Assembly: GCF_000469135.2 (NCBI RefSeq)
Contig: NZ_CP048117.1
Span: forward strand, 2,827,501 to 2,891,500
Direction of reading: 5' to 3'
Source: Bacillus sp. SB49
GTDB lineage: Bacteria; Bacillota; Bacilli; Bacillales; Halobacillaceae
Length of the DNA: 64,000 nt
Below are positions 33,640 to 42,033 of the stretch, piece after piece. The notes beneath the pieces are model-generated. The model saw only the letters and a list, made by a program, of their open reading frames with translations. It searched no databases and had not been told where the DNA came from. Numbering within the stretch: position 1 is the first letter of the stretch; every line of letters starts with the position of its first letter. A program made the position numbers and the translations under genes.

Positions 33640-34845
33640 TTACCCGGCCTTCCTGCCGGCAACCTCAGGCATTCTCCTGGCAATTTCTTTTCCTATCTCC
33701 AACGAAGCCGTTGCCGCAGGAGAGGGAGCATTACACACATGGACCGTCCTTTTCCCTGCAATGATATGAAAATCATCTACCAATCTTCCGTCTTTCAACA
33801 TGGCCTGCGCCCGCACCCCCGATTTTGTCGGGATGACATCCTCCGTTCCAATTTCCGGAACCAGACGCTGCAGGCTCTTCACGAAGCTCTGCTTATGAAA
33901 AGAGCGGAGCATTTCCTTCGATCCCTCTTTCACGTTCGCTCCGGCAAGCTTCCAAAATCCCGGGAAGGAGAGGACGTCCAAAGCATCCCTCCATCCAAAA
34001 TCCGTCTTCTTGTACCCTTCCCGCTTCCAGCTCAGGACGGCATTAGGTCCTGCATGGACACCTCCGTCGATCATCTTCGTCAAATGCACACCAAGGAAAG
34101 GGAAATCAGGGTTCGGTATCGGATAGATTAATCCTTTCACCAGGTGAGCCTTCTCAGGTGTCAATTCGAAATATTCCCCTCGGAAAGGAATGATTCTTAC
34201 ATCCGTGTGAATACCTGCCATCTTTACAAGTCGATCACTGAAAAGTCCTGCACAGTTGACCATGTACCTCGTACGTATCGTCTTCTTTTCTGTCTCGATG
34301 TTCACATCTTCGGGTCCTTCGTTGATGGAACGGACGGCTTCTCCCATTAAAAATTCTGCGCCGCCGCCTTCCAACAGAGCCTTTAATTTGTGACTAACCT
34401 GCTTATAATCGACGATTCCGGTGGAAGGAACCTTTAACCCGGCAAGCCCGGCGACATGAGGTTCAATAGCGGTTAGTTCCCGCTTGTCCACCCTTGTCAC
34501 GTTCAGCCCATTTTCCTGAACTCGTTTGTAAAGCGCTTCTAAACGCGGCAGCTCTTCCTGTTCCGTCGCTACCAGAACCTTTCCGCAGATATCGTGTGGA
34601 ATGTTATGCATCCTGCAGAACGCTTCCATACTGTTCCGACCCTGAACGGCCATTTTCGCTTTTAAACTTCCCGGCTGGTAGTAAACCCCGGAATGGATGA
34701 CGCCGCTGTTTCTGCCCGTTTGATGTTCTGCTATTTCTTTTTCTTTCTCGATAACGATTATCCTTGCATGTGGATGTTCCTGCATCAGTGCATAGGCAGT
34801 CGATAATCCTACAATTCCTCCACCAATGATTCCATAATCATACAT
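33640..34845 (-). CDS. lhgO: L-2-hydroxyglutarate oxidase
   Basis: A 401-residue FAD-dependent DAO-fold oxidase. The dinucleotide-binding motif [16 protein letters not shown] is at residues 5-20, followed by the family block HQTGRNSGVIHSGVYYQPGS. Near the C-terminus is the second FAD contact HVCNAPSPAATASLEIG. It oxidises L-2-hydroxyglutarate to 2-oxoglutarate, feeding electrons to quinone. The gene follows glaH directly (12-base gap), whose product is L-2-hydroxyglutarate. The start at 34845 has AAGGGGG seven bases upstream. Confidence 0.94.
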   Translation of the reverse strand: MYDYGIIGGGIVGLSTAYALMQEHPHARIIVIEKEKEIAEHQTGRNSGVIHSGVYYQPGSLKAKMAVQGRNSMEAFCRMHNIPHDICGKVLVATEQEELPRLEALYKRVQENGLNVTRVDKRELTAIEPHVAGLAGLKVPSTGIVDYKQVSHKLKALLEGGGAEFLMGEAVRSINEGPEDVNIETEKKTIRTRYMVNCAGLFSDRLVKMAGIHTDVRIIPFRGEYFELTPEKAHLVKGLIYPIPNPDFPFLGVHLTKMIDGGVHAGPNAVLSWKREGYKKTDFGWRDALDVLSFPGFWKLAGANVKEGSKEMLRSFHKQSFVKSLQRLVPEIGTEDVIPTKSGVRAQAMLKDGRLVDDFHIIAGKRTVHVCNAPSPAATASLEIGKEIARRMPEVAGRKAG

Positions 34846-34857
34846 CTGCATTCCCCC

Positions 34858-35793
34858 TTATTGTAAGAACCTCCCGCGCTGTCGGAGCAGCTCTCGGTGC
34901 AGGGATTCATTCCTCTCGAAACCGGCTCTCCCGTGCAGCCAAAAGCGGTTGTTGAGCATAACCAAGTCTCCGACCGGCAGTTCCAGCTCCAATACTCCAG
35001 CCGAATTTTCCATTGAACGGGATAACTGACTTAAGTATTGAGCTTCCTGCATCGTTTCGGGATACACAAATTGATCGATAAAGCAGATACAAGGTTTGTT
35101 ATTCCACATATAAAATGTTTTGCGCGTAACTTCCTCCGACACGTTCTTACTGGCCGGCGCCTTATAAACAAATGGATGTTTCCCCAGCGGCTGGTTATAA
35201 AAGTAATCGAAATCCTCCCAATCATCCAAGTGCAGCAGACGGGAACTGCCACCGACCGCATTTTCTTCTTCCATCTTCATCATCAAGAGCCAGTCCGTTG
35301 GCTCATCGACATACGTACCATCTGTATGAAGGGTGAAGCGGCGATATGCCTGGCGAAGATACGAATCACTGTCATCTGTATGTTTCACGGAAAAGCGTGC
35401 GTAATACTTTTTAGACATGGCATCAAAGTTAGGAACTCCGGCAAGATGGGAAAGAGCTGTCGAGAACTTCACATAATCCTCTGTGGATGACGTACGCCCC
35501 TGTAATCCGATAGTAAAGCCTCCGGAATTTCTGTCGTGAAGCATCGTACAGACAAGCGTTTGAAAGTCTTCGTCTAACAATTGCATCAGAGCATCAGCCA
35601 CGATCAGACGCTGGTAGGGTATATACTCCAGTTGTTCCACACTGATATCCTGCACTTCGTTCAAGAACTGGGTAACGACTTCTTCTTCCAATTGAATGGA
35701 ATATAATCGCTGGTGTTTCGGATGCGGCGCAATGTTATACCCTCTTCCAGCAAAAGTACGGAGACTATCTTTCTTCATTTCTACTGCACACAT
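34858..35793 (-). CDS. glaH: glutarate 2-hydroxylase (CsiD/GlaH), Fe(II)/2-oxoglutarate dioxygenase
   Basis: A 311-residue protein of the CsiD family. It hydroxylates glutarate to L-2-hydroxyglutarate with 2-oxoglutarate and O2. The iron facial triad is visible as HTDGTYVDEP (His and Asp) in the middle and LHGRAGF near the C-terminus (distal His), with an Arg region RELLRQRGRF for 2-oxoglutarate. Family stretches NSGGFTIGLQGRT and FCFIDQF-like CFIDQFVYPETMQEAQYL are present. The ATG at 35793 follows GGAGTAAA. It forms with lhgO the route glutarate to 2-oxoglutarate, the end of lysine breakdown via cadaverine or 5-aminovalerate. A long leader precedes it. Confidence 0.93.
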   Translation of the reverse strand: MCAVEMKKDSLRTFAGRGYNIAPHPKHQRLYSIQLEEEVVTQFLNEVQDISVEQLEYIPYQRLIVADALMQLLDEDFQTLVCTMLHDRNSGGFTIGLQGRTSSTEDYVKFSTALSHLAGVPNFDAMSKKYYARFSVKHTDDSDSYLRQAYRRFTLHTDGTYVDEPTDWLLMMKMEEENAVGGSSRLLHLDDWEDFDYFYNQPLGKHPFVYKAPASKNVSEEVTRKTFYMWNNKPCICFIDQFVYPETMQEAQYLSQLSRSMENSAGVLELELPVGDLVMLNNRFWLHGRAGFERNESLHRELLRQRGRFLQ

Positions 35794-35843
35794 GTTTACT
35801 CCTCCATTTATTAAGTAGTAGGATATCCAGGGCCCTGGAAACG

Positions 35844-35886
35844 AAAAAAGCCAGTTTTCTCCCTTCTCTAAGGAGAAAACTGGCTT
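35844..35886 (-). terminator. terminator inside the glaH leader (attenuator)
   Basis: On the minus strand AAGCCAGTTTTCTCC pairs with GGAGAAAACTGGCTT around a short loop, then a run of six T residues. It lies between the promoter at 36018-36046 and the glaH ATG, so it must be read through or prevented for glaH expression. Confidence 0.85.
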
Positions 35887-36011
35887 ATACTGCGAATTCA
35901 TCTCTGGATCCGGCAGAGACGAGACAGTCTTTACAGTTTCATTTTTTATTTTACGAAACGTTCTTTGTAACCGGTTGATGAAAGGGGCTTCCTCTCTATC
36001 TGGTTACTTCT
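35887..36011 (-). ncRNA. glaH leader RNA of unknown class, candidate cis-regulator
   Basis: About 125 bases from the predicted start site to the terminator. GTAACC (36001-36006 region) can pair with GGTTAC about 35 bases on, GTTTC with GAAAC further on, and TCTCTG with CAGAGA close to the terminator. The stretch GAAACTG could pair with the terminator's CAGTTT arm. I do not recognise a known riboswitch: the lysine-box core is absent and no T-box is seen. It may bind a protein or metabolite. Confidence 0.5.
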
Positions 36012-36017
36012 AATTTG

Positions 36018-36046
36018 ATAGTACAACTAACTGAAATTTCTGTCAA
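36018..36046 (-). promoter_or_regulatory. sigma-A promoter of glaH-lhgO
   Basis: On the minus strand TTGACA (36041-36046) and TACTAT (36018-36023) are separated by 17 bases. The transcript would carry a 5' leader of about 215 bases before the glaH ATG. Confidence 0.83.
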
Positions 36047-36051
36047 TACCT

Positions 36052-36582
36052 TCATCCTAAAAAGAGAGCACCATAAATAAGAGCCCCGAGGATGACGAAC
36101 GCAGGGTTTAGTTTAACCTTCTCCAATAATACAAAGCTGACCACAATCAGTCCGGCTGTCTGGACGGTACCACTACCTTCATAAGAATTATGGAAGAATT
36201 CAAAAGCCATAACTCCCAGCAGAACAGCGATGACCGGCCGGATCAAACTCGTCATTTCCTTGACACGCGGGGAGTCTTTGAACTTAGATAATAAACGCAT
36301 TAAGAACATCATTAAAATCAGGGACGGAGCAACTGTAGCAAACACTCCGACAAATGCACCTAATACTCCAGCCTGTTGATATCCGATTAAGCCGGCAATT
36401 TTCGTATTAATTGGTCCGGGCAGGGCATTTGCCAAGGCCAGCATTTCACTAAATTCAGAAACGGACATCCAGCCGAAACGGTCAACGATCTCGTTTTCCG
36501 TCAATGGAATGGCAGAAGGACCTCCCCCATAACCGACGATACCAGGGATGAAAAATGCAAGAAAGATCTTCCATAATATCAT
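36052..36582 (-). CDS. chromate transporter subunit, short-chain ChrA (second half)
   Basis: A 176-residue membrane protein with about five hydrophobic segments. The family motif FFIPGIVGYGGGPSAIPLTE-like stretch lies at about residues 10-28 (FIPGIVGYGGGPSAIPL), with NALPGPINTKIAGLIGYQ near 50-67. Short ChrA proteins act in pairs; its partner is encoded just upstream with a four-base overlap. The pair may export chromate or carry another oxyanion; the natural substrate is uncertain. Confidence 0.88.
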   Translation of the reverse strand: MILWKIFLAFFIPGIVGYGGGPSAIPLTENEIVDRFGWMSVSEFSEMLALANALPGPINTKIAGLIGYQQAGVLGAFVGVFATVAPSLILMMFLMRLLSKFKDSPRVKEMTSLIRPVIAVLLGVMAFEFFHNSYEGSGTVQTAGLIVVSFVLLEKVKLNPAFVILGALIYGALFLG

Positions 36583-37133
36583 GACGCCTGCCCCCTCTCT
36601 TTTTTACGAGGACGAAGCAGTGCGTAGGCCAACAGGGCCGCTATAAGTATAGCAGGGTGAACTCCCATCCATTCCATTAGGAAAAGCGAGAGAAGTCCAA
36701 GCGAAATGGCAAGAAGCCATCCCATATGTCCTTTCGCTTTTATCATAAAATCATAGGTGAGTTTAGCGAGCATGACTCCGACGACAGGAACGACTGCCTT
36801 CGTCATTCCGGACACCCATGCCTGATCTCTAAAGTTATTTAAAGATGTGAGGAAAATGATCAACAACACGATGGTTGGAAGGACCGAAGCCACCAGTGCA
36901 TTCATCATCCCGACTACGCCCGACACGCGATAACCGATATATCCAGCCATTTTTGTGGCAATCGGGCCGGGCAGGGAATTCGCAAGAGCAAGGACGTCCC
37001 CGAACTCATCATCCGACATCCATTTATATTTCTCGACCACTTCCTTATGCACAAGAGGAATAGAAGATGGGCCGCCGCCATAGCCGAGCATGCCTACTCG
37101 GAAAAATGCTATAAAAATATCCCACTGTACCAT
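36579..37133 (-). CDS. chromate transporter subunit, short-chain ChrA (first half)
   Basis: A 184-residue membrane protein homologous to its downstream partner: FFRVGMLGYGGGPSSIPLVH near the N-terminus and NSLPGPIATKMAGYIGYR near residues 52-69. Full-length ChrA is made of two such halves; in bacilli they are often separate genes (ywrA/ywrB style). The ATG at 37133 has AGGAG seven bases upstream and gives MVQWDIF; two earlier starts are too close to that site. Confidence 0.87.
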   Translation of the reverse strand: MVQWDIFIAFFRVGMLGYGGGPSSIPLVHKEVVEKYKWMSDDEFGDVLALANSLPGPIATKMAGYIGYRVSGVVGMMNALVASVLPTIVLLIIFLTSLNNFRDQAWVSGMTKAVVPVVGVMLAKLTYDFMIKAKGHMGWLLAISLGLLSLFLMEWMGVHPAILIAALLAYALLRPRKKERGQAS

Positions 37134-37246
37134 TACCATACTCCTTTCTCCGCTCCCCACTGTACTCCAAATCGATTGGATTTTCTACTCTTACCTATCT
37201 CCTCTGGTACAATAAAGGGAAGCAAAAGAAGGGAGTCTTGCCGTTC

Positions 37247-38365
37247 ATGAAATTTGTATTAGCACCGGATTCATTCAAAGGCAGTTTATCGTCAATCGAA
37301 GTCAGTCAGGCGATGAAACAGGCCATTCGCGCAGTTCTACCGGATACAGAAACCAGGGCTATACCGATGGCGGATGGAGGAGAAGGAACCATCGAAGCAT
37401 TGGCAGCCTCTATTCCTCATGAAAAAATCTCCTTCCCATGTACCGGCCCCCTGGGAGAAGAATCGACGGGCTGGTATGTCAAGACGGAAGATAGAGCAAT
37501 TATAGAAGGTGCAGCCATCGCGGGACTTCCTCTCGTCCCAAAGGACAAAAGAAACCCTGATCATACGACAAGCTACGGCATCGGCCAGGCAATCAGACAT
37601 GCGCTCGATGAGGGGCTGCGCGACTTCATCATCGCAATCGGCGGCAGTTCTACAAATGACGGGGGACTCGGTATGCTTCAGGCTCTTGGAATAAAAGCAT
37701 TAGATGGTAACCGACAGGCTGCAGGTATCTTCGGTAAAGACTTACATAACGTCGAGCATATGGACTTTACGACCATCGACCCAAGGGTGTCGGAAGCGAC
37801 GATTCAAGTAGCCTGTGATGTCGATAATCCATTAACAGGTAAATCCGGGGCCAGTCACGTTTATGGCAGGCAAAAGGGAGCAACAACAGAGCAGATACTC
37901 GCCTATGATCAAGCGTTATCGTGTTATGGGAAATTGGTAGAAGAAGCAGTAGGTCATCCACTGATGGATCAGAAGGGAGCAGGTGCTGCAGGAGGACTTG
38001 GATTTGCTTTCCTGGCGCTTGGCGGCATCCTTACGTCCGGAGCCCAACTCGTGGGAGAGGCCGTCCAATTGGAAGAAGCGGTCCGGCATGCAGATTTGGT
38101 GATTACGGGGGAAGGGCAGAGTGACGATCAAACACTTTACGGCAAAGCACCAGGGTATATCGCCGAGCTATGCCACCGGCACAAAAAGCCGGTCATTCTC
38201 CTCTCCGGAAGCCTGGATGGAGATATTGAAAAACTCAACGATCGATTCACCGCCTGCTTCTCCATTGTACCAGGACCCAGGACACTCGATGACTGCCTGG
38301 ACCATGCAGAAGCCTATGTGAAGCAAGCAACCACACAAATCGTACGGTTATTTAACCATAAGTGA
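37247..38365 (+). CDS. glxK: glycerate kinase (GlxK/GarK type)
   Basis: A 372-residue kinase. The N-terminus MKFVLAPDSFKGSLSSIEVS is a signature of type 1 glycerate kinase; further motifs are AIPMADGGEGTIEAL, IIAIGGSSTNDGGLGMLQAL, and LVITGEGQSDDQTLYGKAP. It phosphorylates D-glycerate, usually to 2-phosphoglycerate, linking glyoxylate or glycolate metabolism to glycolysis. The ATG at 37247 has GGGAG eleven bases upstream; an in-frame TTG at 37238 is closer but only two bases from that site, so the exact start is open. Glycolate-type oxidase genes lie 23 kb away and are unlikely to be co-regulated. Confidence 0.93.
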   Translation: MKFVLAPDSFKGSLSSIEVSQAMKQAIRAVLPDTETRAIPMADGGEGTIEALAASIPHEKISFPCTGPLGEESTGWYVKTEDRAIIEGAAIAGLPLVPKDKRNPDHTTSYGIGQAIRHALDEGLRDFIIAIGGSSTNDGGLGMLQALGIKALDGNRQAAGIFGKDLHNVEHMDFTTIDPRVSEATIQVACDVDNPLTGKSGASHVYGRQKGATTEQILAYDQALSCYGKLVEEAVGHPLMDQKGAGAAGGLGFAFLALGGILTSGAQLVGEAVQLEEAVRHADLVITGEGQSDDQTLYGKAPGYIAELCHRHKKPVILLSGSLDGDIEKLNDRFTACFSIVPGPRTLDDCLDHAEAYVKQATTQIVRLFNHK

Positions 38366-38395
38366 GAGGAGGGCGCATGGCCCTCCTCTTTTTTA
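38365..38395 (+). terminator. terminator after glycerate kinase
   Basis: AGAGGAGGGC and GCCCTCCTCT form a 10-bp stem, followed by TTTTTT. It starts on the last base of the glxK stop codon and its T run touches the stop of the convergent thioesterase gene. Confidence 0.9.
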
Positions 38396-38791
38396 TCTGA
38401 TCAACTTGAACGTCCCCATTCCTTTGGCAGCCATCACACCCTCCGTGTCATACATTTCTGCTTCCGCAGTAACAATCTTATAGCCTTGCTGCAGCAACTT
38501 TCCTTTGGCGTAGAGATCGCCTCCAGAAACCGGTGCAAGATAATGGACATTCAGGTTTATAGTAGAACAGCGCGTCTTGGTCGCAGAACGGATGGTCATC
38601 CCGAGAATCAAGTCGATCATGGATGCGTGGACGCCTCCGTGCAACGTGCCGTTTACATTTCTAAGCTTATCTGTCACAGCAAGCTTCAGAAGAACATCCC
38701 CCTCTTCAAAGCGTATAATTTCAAACCCAATGTGCTGGAAATAAGGACTTTGTTCAAAACTCAAACGAACATCATCAACAGAAGCAAGCAT
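38393..38791 (-). CDS. PaaI-type hot-dog thioesterase
   Basis: A 132-residue protein with the hot-dog active-site motif RNVNGTLHGGVHASMIDLIL (about residues 42-61), where the HGG segment and acidic Asp match PaaI-family acyl-CoA thioesterases. It likely hydrolyses an acyl- or aryl-CoA, relieving CoA shortage during catabolism. The ATG at 38791 has GGGGGA seven bases upstream. It is the last gene of the unit with enoyl-CoA hydratase, thiolase and acyl-CoA dehydrogenase. Confidence 0.85.
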   Translation of the reverse strand: MLASVDDVRLSFEQSPYFQHIGFEIIRFEEGDVLLKLAVTDKLRNVNGTLHGGVHASMIDLILGMTIRSATKTRCSTINLNVHYLAPVSGGDLYAKGKLLQQGYKIVTAEAEMYDTEGVMAAKGMGTFKLIR

Positions 38792-38805
38792 GGAGTTATC
38801 CCCCT

Positions 38806-39585
38806 TCATTTCCCCTGGAAAACAGCTCTGCGTTTTTCCATAAAGGCCTTGGTCCCCTCATTTTTATCTTCCGAATTGAACAGGATCGCCTGAGACAGCT
38901 TTTCAAGAAGCAAGCCGGTCTTCATATCCGTCTCCGCTCCCATGTGTACGGTCAGCTTGGCAAGCTGGACTGCCAACGGTCCTTTGGCGAGGATCTTTGC
39001 AGACACTTCCTCCACTTTTGCTTTCAGGTGCTCCGGCGGTACCATGTCGGTTACAAGTCCTATTCTAAGCGCCTCCTCTGCTTCGATGACTTTTCCGGTC
39101 AAAATCATTTCCAATGCTTTTCCTTTTCCGACAAGCCTTGTAAGCCGCTGGGTGCCTCCTGCCCCGGGGATGATGGACAAATTCAGTTCAGGAAGACCAA
39201 ACTTTGCGTTAGAAGAAGCGATACGGATATCACAAGCCATAGCCAGTTCACATCCGCCACCTAAGGCGAGACCGTTGACCATGGCAACCGTCGGCTTTTC
39301 AAAACTCTCGATACGATCGTACACTTGCTGCATATCGTTTTCCTTTAAGGCATCGATGCCTTTCTTGTCAGGCATTTGACTAATATCCGCTCCGGCTGCG
39401 AACGCTTTCTCCCCGCTTCCAGTGAAGACGACGAGTTCGACTTCCGGATCGGCTGACGCTCGATCCAGTGCCTCACTCATCTCCTCAAGCGTCTGTTTAT
39501 TCAGTGCATTCCTTACTTCCGGACGATCGATCCTTAAATATGCGAGCTTCCCTTCTTTTCCATATTGAAGCATTTTCTCCTTCAT
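38806..39585 (-). CDS. enoyl-CoA hydratase/isomerase family protein
   Basis: A 259-residue crotonase-fold enzyme. The oxyanion-hole segments are FAAGADISQM near residues 62-71 and MVNGLALGGGCELAMACDIR near 101-120. The catalytic Glu positions are seen in GLPELNLSIIPGAGGTQRL. It adds water to a trans-2-enoyl-CoA, giving the (S)-3-hydroxy form. The start at 39585 (MKEKMLQYG) has GGAAGGG nine bases upstream. It follows the thiolase gene closely and belongs to a beta-oxidation unit that lacks an (S)-3-hydroxyacyl-CoA dehydrogenase gene. Confidence 0.93.
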   Translation of the reverse strand: MKEKMLQYGKEGKLAYLRIDRPEVRNALNKQTLEEMSEALDRASADPEVELVVFTGSGEKAFAAGADISQMPDKKGIDALKENDMQQVYDRIESFEKPTVAMVNGLALGGGCELAMACDIRIASSNAKFGLPELNLSIIPGAGGTQRLTRLVGKGKALEMILTGKVIEAEEALRIGLVTDMVPPEHLKAKVEEVSAKILAKGPLAVQLAKLTVHMGAETDMKTGLLLEKLSQAILFNSEDKNEGTKAFMEKRRAVFQGK

Positions 39586-39590
39586 ACGTC

Positions 39591-40790
39591 TCATCCCTTC
39601 CTTTTTTGGTCGATTTGTTCCACCATCAATGCCATTCCCTGTCCTCCGCCGGCGCATAAAGCAGCAATTCCTACCTGTTCGTTACGTTTCCTCATTTCGT
39701 GGAGCAGGGTTACAAGTATCCTCGCGCCGCTGGCACCGACTGGATGACCTAAGGCGATGGCTCCTCCATTGACGTTGACGCGTTCCCTGTCCAGTCCGAG
39801 CTCCTGTATGACAACAAGGGATTGAGAGGCGAACGCTTCGTTCAGTTCGAATAAGCCGATATCTTCCATTCTCTTCCCTGTCCTTTGCAGAAGCTTCATA
39901 ACGGCAGGTATCGGGCCGATCCCCATAATCTCCGGAGACACTCCCGAAGCAGCCCAATCCACAACCCGGGCGAGAGGAGTCAGCCCCATCTCCTCAGCCT
40001 TTGATGCGCGCATCATAATTAGTGCAGCTGCACCATCATTACGACCACAGGCATTTCCGGCTGTTACGGTGCCGCCTTCTTTAAAAACGGTCGGTAATGC
40101 GGCTAGTTTCTCCTCCGTTGTCTCCGGACGTGGATATTCATCCGTTTCAAAAATACTGGTACCTCCCCGCTTATTTAAAGAAACCGGAACAATCTCATTC
40201 TTAAACTTCCCGTTGCTGACAGCTCTTCCAGCCCGCCGCTGGCTTTCCGCAGCAAACTGATCCTGTTCTTTCCGTGAAATACCGTAGCGCTCTGCGACAT
40301 TTTCCGCTGTCACCCCCATCCCAAGACCACTTCCATATAGTTCATGAGGTTGCTGCCCTGCTTCTGTATTGGAGTCGACAAGGTGTGTCCGGTCGCCCCC
40401 AAACCTTGCGTTTCTAAGATATATTGGTGATCTGCTCATGCTTTCCGTTCCTCCTGCCACAACGATGTCCGCCTGCTTGAAAAGGATTTGCTGGACGGCG
40501 GAAGCGACACACTGCAGACCGGAAGCACATAAGCGGTTGATCGTATAGGCGGGAGATTCTTCCGGAATTCCTGCACGCAGAGCTGCGACCCTTGCGACAT
40601 TGGAGGCTTCCGTTGTCTGCCTGACTTCTCCAAAAATCACCTCGTCGACTTGATCTTTTCCCACTCCCGAACGGTCCAGAGAAGCTTTAATGACAGTCGC
40701 TGCTAGGCTTGAGGAGGGCTGGTCCTTCAACGCTCCCCCGTATCGGCCGATTGCGGTTCGGACAGCACTGACAATGACGACGTCTTCCAT
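39591..40790 (-). CDS. thiolase (acetyl-CoA acyltransferase)
   Basis: A 399-residue thiolase beginning MEDVVIVSAVRTAIGRYGG. The acyl-accepting Cys is in NRLCASGLQCV near residue 88, the His in GHPVGASGARI near 350, and the second Cys in ALCAGGGQGMALM near 380. It cleaves 3-oxoacyl-CoA with CoA to release acetyl-CoA, or works in reverse. The ATG at 40790 has GGAGG six bases upstream. It starts ten bases after the acyl-CoA dehydrogenase gene. Confidence 0.94.
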   Translation of the reverse strand: MEDVVIVSAVRTAIGRYGGALKDQPSSSLAATVIKASLDRSGVGKDQVDEVIFGEVRQTTEASNVARVAALRAGIPEESPAYTINRLCASGLQCVASAVQQILFKQADIVVAGGTESMSRSPIYLRNARFGGDRTHLVDSNTEAGQQPHELYGSGLGMGVTAENVAERYGISRKEQDQFAAESQRRAGRAVSNGKFKNEIVPVSLNKRGGTSIFETDEYPRPETTEEKLAALPTVFKEGGTVTAGNACGRNDGAAALIMMRASKAEEMGLTPLARVVDWAASGVSPEIMGIGPIPAVMKLLQRTGKRMEDIGLFELNEAFASQSLVVIQELGLDRERVNVNGGAIALGHPVGASGARILVTLLHEMRKRNEQVGIAALCAGGGQGMALMVEQIDQKRKG

Positions 40791-40800
40791 CTCATTCCTC

Positions 40801-41952
40801 CTACCTGGCATATTCCTTCTTCAATTGTCCCGCAATGATGTTTTTCTGAATTTCAGAGGTTCCCTCATATATTCTTGTAATCCTGGCGTCACGGTAAAAT
40901 CGTTCGATCGGGTAATCGGATATGTATCCAATCCCGCCATGGACTTGTACCGCTTTATCAGCGACGCGGTTGTAGACCTCGGAACCATATAACTTAAGCA
41001 TGGCAGCTTCCTTGATCACCTTCTGTCCTTGATCGACCATCCAGGCAACTTTGTAGGTCAGTGCGCGAAGTGCTTCTATTTCCACCGCCATTTCCGAGAC
41101 CATATGAGCTACTGCTTGATGATCAATGATTGGAACGCCGAACTGTTCCCGTTCCCGGGTATAGTGCATCGATAAGTCGAGCAGCTTTTGACAGGAGCCG
41201 AGATTCCTTGCAGCCAGTCCTGCCCGGCCATTGGCAAGTATCTTAAGCGCGTTGACATAACCTTGACCGATTTCTCCAAGAACATTCGCTTCCGGCACCT
41301 CACAATCTTCCATAATGACTTCCGCCGACTGGGAGCCGTGAAGCCCCATCTTCGGTTCTACTGCCCCTACGTGAAAGCCCGGAAAATCCTTCTGTATGAG
41401 GAACGACGTAATCCCCTTCGCTCCTTTCTCCGGATCGGTCACTGCCATTACCGTGAACACATCCGCAATAGGTGCGTTTGTTATATAGTGCTTCGTTCCG
41501 TTTAACAGATACGTATCGCCATGTTTGACGGCTGTCGTCTTCAAATTGGAGGCGTTGGAACCGGCACTCGGCTCGGTAAGGGCGAATGCGCCAATCGAAT
41601 CCCCCCTTGCCATAGAGGGAAGATACCTTTCTTTCTGAAGATCATTTCCCATCTCGACAATGCCCACTGTTCCAATACCCGTATGCGCACCGATCATCGT
41701 GGTATAACCGTTGTGTGTCGCTCCAATTTCTTCATAAAGTGCACACTTACCGACCATTCCAATGCCAAGTCCTCCATAGGCTTCCGGTATACTCAAACCA
41801 AACAAGCCCATCTGTTTGGAAGCTTCCAAGATCTTATCGGGAATCCTGTCTTCTTTTTCGATGACTGCCGCTGCCGCTTCCACTTCCGACTGGACAAATT
41901 CTCTGACGTTTTTCTTCAATAATTCCACGTCTTTTCCCAAGGTGAAATCCAT
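40801..41952 (-). CDS. acyl-CoA dehydrogenase (short/branched-chain type)
   Basis: A 383-residue flavoenzyme. The FAD and substrate motifs ALTEPSAGSNASNL and FTVMAVTDPEKGAKGITSFL are typical, and the catalytic Glu is in IYEGTSEIQKNII near the C-terminus. It makes the alpha,beta-double bond in an acyl-CoA; electrons go to ETF. GGAAGGGAGAGCGGCAG precedes the ATG. It is first of a four-gene unit (dehydrogenase, thiolase, hydratase, thioesterase) after the livK terminator. Confidence 0.93.
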   Translation of the reverse strand: MDFTLGKDVELLKKNVREFVQSEVEAAAAVIEKEDRIPDKILEASKQMGLFGLSIPEAYGGLGIGMVGKCALYEEIGATHNGYTTMIGAHTGIGTVGIVEMGNDLQKERYLPSMARGDSIGAFALTEPSAGSNASNLKTTAVKHGDTYLLNGTKHYITNAPIADVFTVMAVTDPEKGAKGITSFLIQKDFPGFHVGAVEPKMGLHGSQSAEVIMEDCEVPEANVLGEIGQGYVNALKILANGRAGLAARNLGSCQKLLDLSMHYTREREQFGVPIIDHQAVAHMVSEMAVEIEALRALTYKVAWMVDQGQKVIKEAAMLKLYGSEVYNRVADKAVQVHGGIGYISDYPIERFYRDARITRIYEGTSEIQKNIIAGQLKKEYAR

Positions 41953-41990
41953 CTGCCGCTCTCCCTTCCTTTTTCTGCCTTCTATATAAG

Positions 41991-42026
41991 AAAAAGCCGG
42001 TCTATCAGTCTACTGATAAAACCGGC
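41991..42026 (-). terminator. terminator after the binding protein of the Liv-type importer
   Basis: On the minus strand GCCGGTTTTATCAG pairs with CTGATAGACCGGC (imperfect stem around AGA), followed by TTTTTCTT. It separates the importer genes from the next acyl-CoA dehydrogenase unit. Confidence 0.85.
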
Positions 42027-42033
42027 CATCCCG

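Noticed and set aside
35887-36011. Lysine riboswitch, T-box or PyrR site before glaH
   Set aside because: Lysine metabolism made a lysine box tempting, but its conserved core is absent. No T-box sequence is present. ATCCAGAGA resembles part of a PyrR site, but the rest of the motif is missing and the gene has no link to pyrimidines.
36052-37133. One chrA gene broken by a frameshift
   Set aside because: Each half has its own start, ribosome binding site and full motif set, and the halves overlap by four bases as coupled genes do; split ChrA pairs are normal in bacilli.
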